Positions 19,108-28,933 of a stretch of DNA of 64,000 nucleotides are shown here, in pieces. A program made the position numbers and the translations under genes. Position 1 is the stretch's first letter. Every line of letters starts with the position of its first letter. The stretch spans positions 1-64,000 of the forward strand of contig JAGFNW010000007.1 of the NCBI GenBank assembly GCA_017592665.1, in the 5' to 3' direction. The notes below the pieces were generated by a model. That model was not told the DNA's origin. It saw only the letters and a program-made list of their open reading frames with translations, and ran no database searches. Source of the stretch: Streptosporangiaceae bacterium NEAU-GS5 (GTDB taxonomy: Bacteria > Actinomycetota > Actinomycetes > Streptosporangiales > Streptosporangiaceae).

Positions 19108-19300
19108 GCGTCAGCGCCCCAAGCGCTCACACCCGACCGACTGGCTGTCGCTGCTGTGCGGCCTGCTGTTCATCGGCATCGGAATCCGCTACGTGACGGC
19201 GCCGACGCCGGACGCGCTGGTCATGCTTCCCATTCTGCTGGTGGGGCTAGGATTCGCCGGTCTGGTGGCGGTGATCGCCAAAGCCGCGCGACGCCGTTGA
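19094..19300 (+). CDS. Small two-TM membrane protein
   Basis: About 68 residues from GTG 19094 (or 19097), with GGAGG six bases upstream. It overlaps the toastrack stop, so it is coupled to it. A basic N-terminus (QPERQRPKRSH) leads into two TM helices (LLCGLLFIGIGIRYV and VMLPILLVGLGFAGLVAVI). The function is unknown. Its place in the PspC operon suggests a part in the same envelope-stress module. Confidence 0.75.
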   Translation: MVQPERQRPKRSHPTDWLSLLCGLLFIGIGIRYVTAPTPDALVMLPILLVGLGFAGLVAVIAKAARRR

Positions 19301-19392
19301 ACCTTTGCGCCTCAAGGGGTTGACCAGGGAGATCCCAGGCATACGTTGTGATTTGTCGGGTCTCACATCTGTCACACCCGGAGGTTATCGGG

Positions 19393-19869
19393 ATGACTCG
19401 AATATCCGTCACTGTCGACGGCGTCCTGTACGAGGAAGAAGTCGAGCCGCGGCTGCTCCTTGTGCATTTCCTGCGAGACCGGCTGGGGAAGACGGGCACC
19501 CCAATCGGATGCGACACCACAAACTGCGGCGCCTGCACAGTCCACCTCGACGGGCGGAGCGTGAAGAGCTGCTCCGTACTGGCCGTTCAGGCCGACGGCA
19601 GCCAAGTCCTCACGATCGAGGGCCTGGCTTCGAACGGCTCGCTCCACCCGATGCAGCAGGCCTTCCACGAGGAGCACGCGCTCCAGTGCGGCTACTGCAC
19701 CCCAGGAATGATTCTCGCGGCGATCGATCTGGTGAAGGACGATCCCGATCCGACCGACGAGGCGATCAGGGACGGCCTCGAAGGCAACCTGTGCCGGTGC
19801 ACGGGCTACTGCAACATCGTCCGCGCCGTACGGCGTGGCGCGCAGGAGATGGCGGTGACCCATGACTGA
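19393..19869 (+). CDS. coxS: Molybdenum hydroxylase, [2Fe-2S] small subunit (CoxS-type)
   Basis: 158 residues from ATG 19393, with GGAGG nine bases upstream. It has two iron-sulfur clusters: a plant-type site ([22 protein letters not shown]) and a helical site (QCGYCTPGM and CRCTGYC). It passes electrons from the molybdopterin centre of the large subunit to FAD in the medium subunit. It is first in the operon S-L-M, and its stop overlaps the large-subunit start by eight bases (19862-19869). Confidence 0.93.
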   Translation: MTRISVTVDGVLYEEEVEPRLLLVHFLRDRLGKTGTPIGCDTTNCGACTVHLDGRSVKSCSVLAVQADGSQVLTIEGLASNGSLHPMQQAFHEEHALQCGYCTPGMILAAIDLVKDDPDPTDEAIRDGLEGNLCRCTGYCNIVRAVRRGAQEMAVTHD

Positions 19870-22177
19870 GGTAGGCACCGCCAGAAAGCGCAAGGAGGAC
19901 GGCCGCCTCATCACGGGCCGCACGCAGTGGACCGACAACCTGCAGCTGCCCGGCATGCTGCACGTGGCCTTCCTGCGCAGCCCGATGGCGCACGCGCGGA
20001 TCAGCCGCGTGGACGTCTCGGGGGCGCTCGGCCGGCCGGGCGTGATCGCCGCCTTCAGCGGTCAGGATTTCGCCGCCGAGCAGGGCAGCCTGCCGTGCGC
20101 GTGGCCGGTCACCGAAGACATCGTGATCCCCGATCACCCGCCGATGGCCTTCGAAGAGGTCCGCTACGTCGGCGAGGCGGTGGCCTGCGTGATCGCCACC
20201 GACCGCTACAAGGCGGCCGACGCGCTCGAGGCGATCGAGATCGACTATGAGCCGCTTGAGCCGGTCCTCGACATGGAGGAGGCGCTGACCGACGCGAGCC
20301 CCAAGGTGCACGCGGCCGGAAACAAGTCCTTCACCTGGAAGTTCGCCCAGGGCGACATCGATGCGGCGTTCGCCGACGCGCCGGTCGTCATCGACCGCAC
20401 CTACATCCAGCAGCGGCTCATCCCGACCGCCATGGAGCCACGCGCGGTCGTGGCGCAGACCGACGGCGACATGTTCACGCTGCACTCGGCCACCCAGATC
20501 CCGCATGTGCTGCGGGTCATGCTGGCCGTCGTCACCGGCATCCCCGAGCACAAGCTGCGCGTGATCGCCCCGGACGTGGGCGGCGGGTTCGGCTCGAAGC
20601 TCCAGGTGACCGCTGAGGAGGTGCTCGCCCTTCTGATCGCCCGCCGGCTCGGCAAGCCGGTCAAATGGACCGAGTCCCGGTCGGAGGGCAACCTCACGGT
20701 CCACCACGGGCGCGACCAGATCCAGCACATCCAGCTGGCCGCCACCCAGGACGGCGTCATCAAGGGCCTCAAGGTCGACCTGCTGGCCGACATGGGCGCC
20801 TATCTGATGCTGGTCACGCCGGGCATCCCGCTGCTCGGGGCGTTCATGTACAACGGCATCTACAAGATGGACGCCCTCGACTTCACGTGCACGGGCGTCT
20901 TCACCACGAAGATGCCGACCGACGCCTACCGGGGCGCCGGCCGTCCCGAGGCCACGTACGCGATCGAGCGCGCCATGGACGAGCTGGCCGTCGAGATCGG
21001 GATCGACCCGCTCGAGGCGCGCCGGCGCAACTGGATCAGGCACGAGGAGTTCCCCTACACGACCATCGCGGGGCTCACCTACGACTCCGGCAACTACGAG
21101 GCGGCGACGGACAAGGCGCTCGCCCTGTTCGGCTACGACAAGCTCCGCGTCGAGCAGGCCGACCGTCGTGAGCGCAACGACGCGGTCCAGCTCGGCATCG
21201 GCATCTCGACGTACACGGAGATGTGCGGGCTCGCGCCGTCGCGCGTCCTCGGCAGCCTCAGGTACGGCGCCGGCGGCTGGGAGCACGCGCAGGTGCGGCT
21301 TCTGCCCACCGGCAAGGCCGAGGTGATCACCGGGACCAGCCCGCACGGCCAGGGCCACGAGACGGCCTGGTCGCAGATCGCGGCCGACGCGCTCGGCGTG
21401 CCGTTCGAGGACGTCACGGTGATCCACGGCGACACCATGACCGCTCCCAAGGGCATGGACACCTACGGCTCGCGCTCGCTCGTCGTGGGCGGCGTGGCCG
21501 TGCGCAAGGCCAGTGAACGCCTGGTCGACAAGGCGCGGCAGCTGGCCGCGCACATGATGGAGTGCTCGCCCGACGACCTCGACTTCGCCAACGGCGCGTT
21601 CACGGTGAAGGGCACCGAGACGGCCAAGACGATCCAGGAGGTGGCGTTCGCCGGGTTCGCGTCGCACAACCTGCCCGACGGGGCCGAGTACGACCTGGAC
21701 GCCAGCGCGACCATCGATCCGGAGAACTTCTCCTATCCGCACGGCACCCACCTCTGCGCGGTCGAGGTGGACACCGAGACGGGCTTCGTCAAGATCCGTT
21801 CCTATGTGGCCGTCGACGACGTCGGCCACGTCATCAATCCGCTCATCGTCGAAGGCCAGGTCCACGGCGGCATCGCCCAGGGCATCGCGCAGGCGCTCTA
21901 CGAAGAGGCCGTGTACGACGCCGAAGGCAACCTGCTGACCACGACCATGGCCGACTACCTGCTCCCCTCCGCCGCCGATCTGCCCGACTTCGTCACCGAC
22001 CGCACCGAGACCCCGGCGACCTCGAACCCGCTGGGCGTCAAGGGCGTCGGAGAGGCCGGAACGATCGCGTCCACCCCCGCGGTGGTCAACGCGATCGTCG
22101 ACGCGCTGCGCCCCCGTGGCGTACGCGACGTGCAGATGCCGTGCACACCTGAGCGGGTTTGGAGGGCCCTGCAGTGA
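19862..22177 (+). CDS. coxL: Molybdenum hydroxylase large subunit, form II CoxL / xanthine dehydrogenase type
   Basis: 771 residues. It has an aldehyde oxidase/xanthine dehydrogenase a/b hammerhead domain, then the molybdopterin-binding domain (DVGGGFGSK, about residue 238; [12 protein letters not shown]; catalytic Glu in [10 protein letters not shown] near 731). The active-site loop reads AYRGAGR (about 357-363). That is the form II signature; true aerobic CO dehydrogenases (form I) have AYxCSFR. The substrate is therefore uncertain: an aldehyde, a purine or another hydroxylation substrate is more likely than CO. It needs Mo-pterin maturation factors that are not in the window. Confidence 0.92.
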   Translation: MTEVGTARKRKEDGRLITGRTQWTDNLQLPGMLHVAFLRSPMAHARISRVDVSGALGRPGVIAAFSGQDFAAEQGSLPCAWPVTEDIVIPDHPPMAFEEVRYVGEAVACVIATDRYKAADALEAIEIDYEPLEPVLDMEEALTDASPKVHAAGNKSFTWKFAQGDIDAAFADAPVVIDRTYIQQRLIPTAMEPRAVVAQTDGDMFTLHSATQIPHVLRVMLAVVTGIPEHKLRVIAPDVGGGFGSKLQVTAEEVLALLIARRLGKPVKWTESRSEGNLTVHHGRDQIQHIQLAATQDGVIKGLKVDLLADMGAYLMLVTPGIPLLGAFMYNGIYKMDALDFTCTGVFTTKMPTDAYRGAGRPEATYAIERAMDELAVEIGIDPLEARRRNWIRHEEFPYTTIAGLTYDSGNYEAATDKALALFGYDKLRVEQADRRERNDAVQLGIGISTYTEMCGLAPSRVLGSLRYGAGGWEHAQVRLLPTGKAEVITGTSPHGQGHETAWSQIAADALGVPFEDVTVIHGDTMTAPKGMDTYGSRSLVVGGVAVRKASERLVDKARQLAAHMMECSPDDLDFANGAFTVKGTETAKTIQEVAFAGFASHNLPDGAEYDLDASATIDPENFSYPHGTHLCAVEVDTETGFVKIRSYVAVDDVGHVINPLIVEGQVHGGIAQGIAQALYEEAVYDAEGNLLTTTMADYLLPSAADLPDFVTDRTETPATSNPLGVKGVGEAGTIASTPAVVNAIVDALRPRGVRDVQMPCTPERVWRALQ

Positions 22178-23043
22178 TTCCAGCATCGTTCGACTACATC
22201 CGGCCCGTCTCGATCGACGAGGCGGCGCACGTGCTCGGCAACGCGGGCGACGAGGCGAAGGTCCTTGCCGGCGGCCAGTCGCTGCTGCCGCTGCTGCGGC
22301 TCCGGCTGGCCTATCCGACGACCCTGGTCGACGTCGGCCGCCTGGAGGAGCTGCGCGGCATCCGCGACGAGGGCGACCACCTGTTCATCGGCGCCATGAC
22401 CACGCACGACGAGGTCATGCGGGCCGGGGCGATCCGCGAGCACGCGCCGCTGCTGGCGCTGGCCGCGGCCACGGTGGCCGACCCGGCGGTACGGCACCGC
22501 GGCACGTTCGGCGGCTCGCTGGCGCACGGCGACCCGGCGGGCGACCTGCCCGCCGTGGCGCGGGCGCTGGACGCGCAGTTCGTGATCCGTTCCATGGAAG
22601 GCGAGCGCTCGGTGGGCGCGGCCGACTTCTTCGTCGACTACCTGGAGACCGCGCTCGGTCCGGGCGACCTCCTGGTGGGAGTGCGGGTGCCGAAGCTGGG
22701 CCAAGGATGGGGCTTCCACTACGAGAAGTTCCGCCGTACGGCCCAGGCGTGGGCCATCGTCGCGGTCGCGGCGGCGGTCCGGCGCGACAACGGCGTGATC
22801 CAGGAGGCCCGGGTCGGCCTGACCAACATGGGCACCACTCCGGTCCGGGCCACGGCGGTGGAGAACGCCGTGCGCGGGGCGGCCGTCGACAACGGAGGCC
22901 TCCGCGAGGCGGCCAACGAGGCCGACGACGGCACCGAGCCACCGTCCGACCTCCACGCCAAGCCCGACTACCGCCGTCATCTCGCCCGCGTCCTGACCTT
23001 CCGCGCCCTGACCCTCGCCACCCCCACCCCCCCACCGGCGTGA
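22174..23043 (+). CDS. coxM: Molybdenum hydroxylase FAD-binding medium subunit (CoxM-type)
   Basis: 289 residues from GTG 22174, which overlaps the large-subunit stop as GTGA and has GGAGGG eight bases upstream. The FAD motifs AGGQSLLPLLRLRL and (R)HRGTFGGSLAHGDPAGDLP are present, with a CO_deh_flav_C domain after them. It accepts electrons from CoxS. The last codons (PTPPPA) and the stop lie inside the left arm of a large mirrored repeat, so the C-terminus may have been altered by that element. Confidence 0.92.
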   Translation: MIPASFDYIRPVSIDEAAHVLGNAGDEAKVLAGGQSLLPLLRLRLAYPTTLVDVGRLEELRGIRDEGDHLFIGAMTTHDEVMRAGAIREHAPLLALAAATVADPAVRHRGTFGGSLAHGDPAGDLPAVARALDAQFVIRSMEGERSVGAADFFVDYLETALGPGDLLVGVRVPKLGQGWGFHYEKFRRTAQAWAIVAVAAAVRRDNGVIQEARVGLTNMGTTPVRATAVENAVRGAAVDNGGLREAANEADDGTEPPSDLHAKPDYRRHLARVLTFRALTLATPTPPPA

Positions 23044-23250
23044 TCTTGCACGACTTCCCGTCACGCAGGTCCGAGGCTTCGTGATCATGCACGAATTCCC
23101 TTTCGCCTGGTAACGCGTTCGGTGATCATGCAATGCACGTGCATTGCATGATCACCGACGCGTCTACCTGCGATTGGGGAGTTCGTGCATGATCACCATG
23201 CCCGTGACCAGGCCTTTGGGAAAACCTGCAAGATTACGGTGGGGGGGGTA
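23027..23250. repeat. Mirrored 41-bp repeat array: three units facing three inverted units
   Basis: GTGATC(A/T)TGCA units start at 23040, 23081 and 23122, exactly 41 bp apart. Their inverted counterparts end at 23155, 23196 and 23237, again 41 bp apart. The whole is symmetric about 23138/23139. The centre is a perfect 38-bp palindrome (23120-23157), each half ending GATCATGCAATGCAC. Homology of the arms continues out to a CCCCCCACCG/CGGTGGGGGG pair, about 110 bp per arm. It separates coxM from coxG and could fold as a very long hairpin or bind a protein cooperatively. Confidence 0.9.
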
Positions 23251-23286
23251 GGGTCGGCGGTGGGGTCAAGGTGTAAGGAGTCGGGA

Positions 23287-24024
23287 ATGGCCATGCGATT
23301 CGAGCACGAGTTTTCCGTGCCGGTGCCGGTTGAGCAGGCATGGGCGGTCCTGCTCGACGTCGAGAAGGTGGCGCCCTGTCTGCCGGGAGCCTCGCTCGAC
23401 TCGGTCGAGGGCGATGACGTCGCCGGGCGGATGCGGGTGAAGGTCGGCCCCATCACCGTCACCTACAAAGGGACCGTGACCTTCGAAAACGTCGACAAGG
23501 ACGCGCACACCCTGACCATCAGGGCGGCCGGCAAGGAGTTGCGCGGCGCGGGCACGGCGAGCGCGACCGTCGACGCGAGCCTGCGTCCCGAGGGCGACCA
23601 GACCAAGGTCCGGGTCGAGACGTCCTTCAACGTCACCGGGCGTCCCGCCCAGTTCGGCCGCGGCGTGATGGCCGAGGTCGGTGGCCGCATGATCGAGAAG
23701 TTCGCCGGCAACCTCGCCACCTTGCTCCAGGACAAGCCCGAGGCGCCCCGCGAGAGCGGCGAGGCCTCCGCGGAGGGTGAAGATCCCGGGGAGGACGAGT
23801 TCTTCGACTCGGCCGAGCCCCAGCGGCATTTGAGCGCCGTACCGTCCGAAAGCCGTGACCCCAGCCCCGCGGGCACGCTGCGCACGTCGCGTACGCCCGA
23901 GGAGGAGGCGCTCGACCTGCTCGAGGTGGCCGGCGTCCCGGTGCTCAAGCGGCTGGCGCCGCTCGTAGGCGGCCTCGTGCTGCTGGGCGTGCTGATCTGG
24001 GTCATCCGCCGCCTCACCCGCTAA
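23287..24024 (+). CDS. coxG: CoxG-like SRPBCC protein with C-terminal membrane anchor
   Basis: 245 residues from ATG 23287, with AAGGAG just upstream. Residues 1-150 are a CoxG/SRPBCC domain (FEHEFSVPVPVEQAWAVLLDVEKVAPCLPGA; GPITVTYKGTVTF). They are followed by an acidic linker and a C-terminal TM helix (LVGGLVLLGVLIWVIRRL). In Oligotropha CoxG recruits CO dehydrogenase to the membrane; recent work on other CoxG proteins points to quinone binding. A similar role for the upstream form II enzyme is likely. The mirrored repeat in between may uncouple its expression from coxSLM. Confidence 0.88.
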   Translation: MAMRFEHEFSVPVPVEQAWAVLLDVEKVAPCLPGASLDSVEGDDVAGRMRVKVGPITVTYKGTVTFENVDKDAHTLTIRAAGKELRGAGTASATVDASLRPEGDQTKVRVETSFNVTGRPAQFGRGVMAEVGGRMIEKFAGNLATLLQDKPEAPRESGEASAEGEDPGEDEFFDSAEPQRHLSAVPSESRDPSPAGTLRTSRTPEEEALDLLEVAGVPVLKRLAPLVGGLVLLGVLIWVIRRLTR

Positions 24025-24131
24025 GACCGGATATTTCCCGTTAAAGGGTTCGCTATCACTTCGTAGAAACGGTCAGATCGCCACGAATGCGTGGGAATAG
24101 GCATATAGGTGTCTATTCTTCGGGGGCGGGC

Positions 24132-26900
24132 GTGGGACCTGACGTATCCGTTGTCGTGATCACCTACAACGACGCCGCCCGTCTGCCGCGGGCACTGGCG
24201 TCGTTGCGCGCGCAGACGCTGCGGAACCTGGAGATCATCGTCGTCGACGACGCCAGCACGGACCACACCTGGCGCGTCATCCCCCGCGGCGTGCGCTACC
24301 TGCGCCGGGAGGTCAACAGCGGCGGCTGCGGCGCGCCGCGCAACGACGGCATCGACGCCGCCAGCGCGCCGTACGTCATGTTCATGGACAGCGACGACGA
24401 GCTGCCGCCGCACGCCTGCAAGAGCCTGCTCGCCGAGATCGAACGGACCGATGCCGACTTCGTCAGCGGCCAGATCTCCCGCCTCTACGAGAGCAGCGGA
24501 CGCACCGAGCGCTATTACCCCTCGCTGTTCTCGCCGCGTCGAGTGGTCGAGGGCATCCGGGCCGAGCCGCGGTTGTTCCTCGACGGGTTCTCCACGAACA
24601 AGCTCTACAGAGTGTCCTTCCTGCGCGAGCACAACCTCCGCTTCCGCGAGGATCTGTACTACGAGGACCACGTCTTCACCGCCGAGCTCTACAGCGTGGC
24701 CCGCCGGTTCGCGATCGTGCCCTGGTGCGTCTACCTGTGGCACCGCGCCGTCGCCACCTGCCCGTCCCGCACGTCGATCTCGCTCCGCGTCACCGATCTC
24801 GGCAACGTGCGGCACCGGGTCGCCGCGGCCGAGGCCGCCGACCGGATCCTGCGCCAGAACGGCCTCGCCGACCTCGTCGGCGCGCGCCAGGCCCGGTTCG
24901 TACGGCAGGACCTGCGCGTCTACCTGAACGCCGTGCCCGGATACGACGCCGTTGCGGTCAAGGAGCTGACCTCGATCGTCCGCCCCTACCTGGCCACCAT
25001 GGAGCCCGGCGTGCTCGACGGCGCCGAGCCGATGCTGCGCGTGTGCGCCAACCTGATCGTCGCCGACCGGCACGAGGATCTGACGGCCGCCGCCCAATCC
25101 TTGAACGGCCCCCGGGCCGCGCCCCGCCGCGTCCTGCGCGCGAACGGGCGGACGTATTGGGGCGACGACCCCGATCCGGCCTTCGACATCACCGAGCTGC
25201 GCCAGGCCGAGCTTCCGTACACGGCCTCGCGGATCAGGCACGAGCTGGCCGAGATGACCGCGAACGGCACGTGCGCGACGCTGCTGATCCGCACCTACGA
25301 CCCCTACCAGGTCCTGGACGGGCTGGACGTGATCGCGTGGTTCATCGCGCGCGACGAGCGGATCCCGGTCGTGCCCCTGCGGCAGACCGACGGCAGCTAC
25401 CTCACCGAGGTCGAGCTCGACCTTTCGGACATAGCGCTCGGCCGTTCGGGGTTCTGCGAGCCGCTAATGGGCTTCGAGCGCGACGACGGGCGCGAAACCA
25501 CCGATCGCATCCTCGTCTCCCCCACCCGCCGCCCCCTGATGGTGCCTGTGCGTGGCCACACGGCCACTCTGCGCCCCGAAGGGCGCGTGGCGGTTCTCCG
25601 GGTGGCCTGGCTCCGGATGAGCCCTCTGCATCGCCTGGGGCGGCTCCCGTGGGCCAGGCCGTACGCGAAGCGGCTCCGCGCCCTGCCGAAGCGGCTGATC
25701 AAGCGGGCGGGCCGGCCGAAGGTGAAGCTGGCGATATACAAGCAGCTGATCAGGTTCGTGCCACGCGATCCGGATCTGGTGCTGTTCGAGGCGGATTGCG
25801 GCAAGGGGTACACCGGCCATCCGCGCTACATCCATGAGGAGGTGCGGCGGCGCGGACTGCCGCTTCGCACCGTGTGGTCGCGCACCGGCGGCAAGTTCCC
25901 CAAGGGCGTGCGCACGGTCCGGCGGACCGGCTGGAAGCACCTGTGGACCATGGTGCGGGCGGGCTGGTGGGTGGACAGCCACGGCATGCTGCTCGGCTAC
26001 CCCAAGCCGCCGGGCACCCGCTACCTGCAGACCTGGCACGGGCAGGGCATCAAGACGGTCGGCCTGAACTCGCCCGACCTGCGCGGCGACTTCCCTGGCC
26101 CGCGTGAGGAGTGGCGGGCCAACGTGGCGCGGTGGGACGCGCTCGTGGCGCCGTCGCCCGAGTTCGAGCGGGTCTTCCTGCCGTCGATGGAATACGCCGG
26201 GCGGGTCCTGCGCCACGGCTCGCCGCGCTGCGACGTGCTCGTCCACGGCGACGCCACGGCGGTGCGCCGGGCGCGGCAGGCGCTGGAGATCCCGCCTGAC
26301 CGCCGGGTCCTGCTGTACGCCCCGACCTACCGGGACCGGGCCAAGTTCTCGGGCCGTTCGGTCAGGGTCGACCTGGAGCGCCTGGCCGAGGCCGTTTCGG
26401 AGGATTGGGTGATCGTGCTCCGCACCCATCCCGTCGAGCGTTATCAGGTGCCGGAGAGACTGCGGCATTTCGTACGGCCGGCCGGATCCTATCCGGAGAT
26501 CAACGACCTGATCCTCGCGAGCGACGCGCTGCTGACCGACTACTCGTCCGTGATGTGCGACTACGCGATCACCGGCAAACCGATGATCTTCTACGTCGAC
26601 GACTGGGACGACTATCGGATGATCGAGCGCGGCGTCTATCACGACCTGCCGTCGATGGCCCCCGGGCCCTGCGTGTCCAGCGTCGAGGAGCTGGTCGAGG
26701 CGCTGTCCGACCCGAGGCCCAACGAGCGCTACGCCGCGTTCCGCCACCTGTGGCATCCCGACGAGCGCGGCGACGCGGCCGCCCGGGTCGTGGACGCGTT
26801 CTTCCTCGGCCGCTCCCCCGAAGCCGCGCTTTCCGACCTTTCCGACCTTTCAGAGATGAGGAGCCACGCGCGTGATCATGTTCGCCGGCCTGGACGCTGA
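24132..26900 (+). CDS. GT2 glycosyltransferase fused to TagF-like glycerophosphotransferase
   Basis: About 922 residues from GTG 24132 (an ATG at 24087 is also open). The N-terminal GT-A domain is of family 2 (VSVVVITYNDAARLPRALASL; IIVVDDAS; MDSDDELPP). The C-terminal half is a CDP-glycerol glycerophosphotransferase (TagF) domain with QTWHGQGIKTVG, LLYAPTYRD, RTHPVERY and LLTDYSSVMCDYA. Such fusions build teichoic-acid-like wall polymers in actinomycetes, acting at the inner membrane face. The middle (about 320-510) has no clear domain. It overlaps the next gene by 29 bp. Confidence 0.9.
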   Translation: MGPDVSVVVITYNDAARLPRALASLRAQTLRNLEIIVVDDASTDHTWRVIPRGVRYLRREVNSGGCGAPRNDGIDAASAPYVMFMDSDDELPPHACKSLLAEIERTDADFVSGQISRLYESSGRTERYYPSLFSPRRVVEGIRAEPRLFLDGFSTNKLYRVSFLREHNLRFREDLYYEDHVFTAELYSVARRFAIVPWCVYLWHRAVATCPSRTSISLRVTDLGNVRHRVAAAEAADRILRQNGLADLVGARQARFVRQDLRVYLNAVPGYDAVAVKELTSIVRPYLATMEPGVLDGAEPMLRVCANLIVADRHEDLTAAAQSLNGPRAAPRRVLRANGRTYWGDDPDPAFDITELRQAELPYTASRIRHELAEMTANGTCATLLIRTYDPYQVLDGLDVIAWFIARDERIPVVPLRQTDGSYLTEVELDLSDIALGRSGFCEPLMGFERDDGRETTDRILVSPTRRPLMVPVRGHTATLRPEGRVAVLRVAWLRMSPLHRLGRLPWARPYAKRLRALPKRLIKRAGRPKVKLAIYKQLIRFVPRDPDLVLFEADCGKGYTGHPRYIHEEVRRRGLPLRTVWSRTGGKFPKGVRTVRRTGWKHLWTMVRAGWWVDSHGMLLGYPKPPGTRYLQTWHGQGIKTVGLNSPDLRGDFPGPREEWRANVARWDALVAPSPEFERVFLPSMEYAGRVLRHGSPRCDVLVHGDATAVRRARQALEIPPDRRVLLYAPTYRDRAKFSGRSVRVDLERLAEAVSEDWVIVLRTHPVERYQVPERLRHFVRPAGSYPEINDLILASDALLTDYSSVMCDYAITGKPMIFYVDDWDDYRMIERGVYHDLPSMAPGPCVSSVEELVEALSDPRPNERYAAFRHLWHPDERGDAAARVVDAFFLGRSPEAALSDLSDLSEMRSHARDHVRRPGR

Positions 26901-27909
26901 CACGCTGGGCGGGACCCAGCGTGTGATCCACACCCTGGCGCAGGGGCTGGCCGAGCGTGGCCACGACGTGCACGTCCTCGGGTTGCACCGATCAGCGGAC
27001 CCGGTCGCGTACGTGGATCGGCCCGCGTACCGGAAGCACGTGATCAGCCGGGGGCCGCGGCCCGGTCCGCTCGCCCGGCAGCGTACGGCCCGCCTGCTGA
27101 AAGGTCTCGAGCCCGGCTACGTGGTGATGGTCTCACCAGGCGTGGTGACCCGGCTCAAGCCGCTGCTCGGCGCCCATCGCGGGATCGGCCAATACCACGG
27201 GTCGTTCGACCACGCCCGCGGCACCTGGCATTTCGGCCAGGTCAAGGCCCACTACGGTGGCCTCGACCAGGCCGTGTTCCTCAGTCCAGACGACGCCTGG
27301 CGGTTCGCCGCCGAGGCGCTGCTGCCGAACACCTGGGACATCCCCAACCCGCTCCCCACGTGGCCCGACACCACGGTGTCGCTCTGGGAAAGGCGCATCC
27401 TGGGCGTCGGGCGGCTCGCCGGGGTCAAGCGGTTCGACCGGCTGATCTCGGCGTTCGCCCGCACCAAGGAGCCGGGGTGGGAGCTGCACCTGATCGGCGA
27501 CGGGCCGGACGAGGATCGGCTGCGGCGGCACGCGGTGGCGGAGGGGGTGGCCGGCCGGGTGATGTTCCGCGGCCGGGTCCCGGCCGACCGCATGCCGGCC
27601 GAATATCGCGCCGCCTCACTGGTGGCGGTGACGAGCGAGCACGAGGGTCTGCCGCTGGTCCTCGGCGAGGCCGCCTCATACGGGGTGCCAGGGGTGGCGT
27701 TCGACGTTTCTGGAGGGGTCAGGCTGCTGGCCGACGTGCTGGTGCCGCCGGCCGACGTGCCGGGGTTCGCGGCCGCGCTCGAACGCCTCATGCGGGACGA
27801 GGACGAGCGCTGCCGGCTGGGGGTCGAGGCCCGTCAGCGGGCCGCTGGATTCCGCCTCGAGCCCGTGCTCGATCGCTGGGAACAGCTGTTCCAGCACATC
27901 AGCCGGTGA
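26872..27909 (+). CDS. Glycosyltransferase family 4
   Basis: 345 residues from GTG 26872, with GAGGAG nine bases upstream. GT-B fold: N-terminal GGTQRVIHTLAQGLAERGHDVHVL, and C-terminal LGVGRLAGVKRFDRLISAF with the nucleotide-sugar segment TSEHEGLPLVLGEAASYGVPGVAFD (E-x7-E). It overlaps the TagF fusion and is likely to act in the same polymer pathway. The donor and acceptor are unknown. The stop overlaps that of the convergent sulfotransferase by 11 bp. Confidence 0.9.
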   Translation: MIMFAGLDADTLGGTQRVIHTLAQGLAERGHDVHVLGLHRSADPVAYVDRPAYRKHVISRGPRPGPLARQRTARLLKGLEPGYVVMVSPGVVTRLKPLLGAHRGIGQYHGSFDHARGTWHFGQVKAHYGGLDQAVFLSPDDAWRFAAEALLPNTWDIPNPLPTWPDTTVSLWERRILGVGRLAGVKRFDRLISAFARTKEPGWELHLIGDGPDEDRLRRHAVAEGVAGRVMFRGRVPADRMPAEYRAASLVAVTSEHEGLPLVLGEAASYGVPGVAFDVSGGVRLLADVLVPPADVPGFAAALERLMRDEDERCRLGVEARQRAAGFRLEPVLDRWEQLFQHISR

Positions 27910-28933
27910 ACTCGGACGCCTGCTTGAGCGGGGGAAGCCCGGCCTTGGCGCGCTGGCCCTCGGTGAGCAGCGCGGCGATCGGCCCCTGCTCGCGCAACCG
28001 GTTGAGCCGGTCGCGGTTGAGCTTCCGCCAGCGGTTGGTGCGCCGCTTGGCCGTGGCCGCCTTGTACGCGCTGATGTGGTCGCGGGTGGCCTTCGGAGCG
28101 CCGCTCAGGTCGTAGCCGTTGGCGACCAGCCGCTCACCGAGGACGTCCTCGCAGAGGGCCACCTCCCAGGGCTCCAGCCGGGTCGCCCAGCTGCCGGCCC
28201 TGGTGGTGGTCACCTCGCCGTGCGTGTTGCGGTGCCACACTTTGTGCACGGGAACGGCCACCTGGGCGACGTGGCGCGGCTCGCACATGGCCGGGTCGTA
28301 CTCCTCGCCGAGGAACCCGCAGAGCTTCTTCAGCTCGAGCTCGGGCTCGGCCGTCAGGTCCTCATAGCGCAGCTCGTAGAAGGCGTCGTCGGGCAGCCGC
28401 TCGCGGTTGCGGCGCCCGAAGTCGATGGCCTCGGCCCAGTTGGTGACGGCGTGGAAGCTGTCGAGGTGATACCAGGGCATCTCCTTCAGCGACGCCACGC
28501 AGTCGCGCCCATCCCTGATCAGGTGGACGAACTGGGCATCGGGGAACATCCGCAGCAGCATGTCGACGTGCTTGTAGTAGCTCGGCCGCTTGTCGCCCCA
28601 GCGCGGCTTGTCGAAGCGGTCGGCGTAGCAGCGGAAGACCTGCCCGATCACCGAGCCGAGGCTGCCGGGCCCGTTCACGGCGGCGTGGACGTACGCCTCC
28701 CGGTTGAGGCCCAGCTCCTTGAACTTGGTGTCCCTGCCGGTCGTGATCCACTCGGCGAGCTTGCGGCGGTTGTCGGGCACGCGGAGGTCTCCGTACGACC
28801 GGCGGCGGTAGTAGGCCGGGACCAGAAACCTGGTCTCCGGCGGCACCGCCATCCGCGGGTGCGAGTGGAGCATGAGCTGCAGCATCGTGGTCCCGGACCG
28901 CGGGCAGCCGATGACGAAGACAGGTCTGTCCAT
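27899..28933 (-). CDS. PAPS-dependent sulfotransferase 1
   Basis: 344 residues from ATG 28933, with AGGGGG upstream. The 5'-phosphosulfate loop CPRSGTTMLQLMLHSHP and the 3'-phosphate motif LIRDGRDCVASLKEMPW are clear. It is closely related in sequence and layout to the sulfotransferase encoded upstream, so the two arose by tandem duplication. The start shares one base with the upstream stop (TGATG). It probably sulfates a surface glycan or lipid made by this region; the acceptor is unknown. Confidence 0.9.
   Translation of the reverse strand: MDRPVFVIGCPRSGTTMLQLMLHSHPRMAVPPETRFLVPAYYRRRSYGDLRVPDNRRKLAEWITTGRDTKFKELGLNREAYVHAAVNGPGSLGSVIGQVFRCYADRFDKPRWGDKRPSYYKHVDMLLRMFPDAQFVHLIRDGRDCVASLKEMPWYHLDSFHAVTNWAEAIDFGRRNRERLPDDAFYELRYEDLTAEPELELKKLCGFLGEEYDPAMCEPRHVAQVAVPVHKVWHRNTHGEVTTTRAGSWATRLEPWEVALCEDVLGERLVANGYDLSGAPKATRDHISAYKAATAKRRTNRWRKLNRDRLNRLREQGPIAALLTEGQRAKAGLPPLKQASEFTG

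Noticed and set aside
19862-22177. Annotation as true aerobic CO dehydrogenase
   Set aside because: The active-site loop is AYRGAGR, not AYxCSFR, so only a form II assignment is justified.
23040-23237. Possible CRISPR array
   Set aside because: The 41-bp periodicity is mirrored rather than direct, the between-unit sequence is partly conserved, and no cas gene is near.
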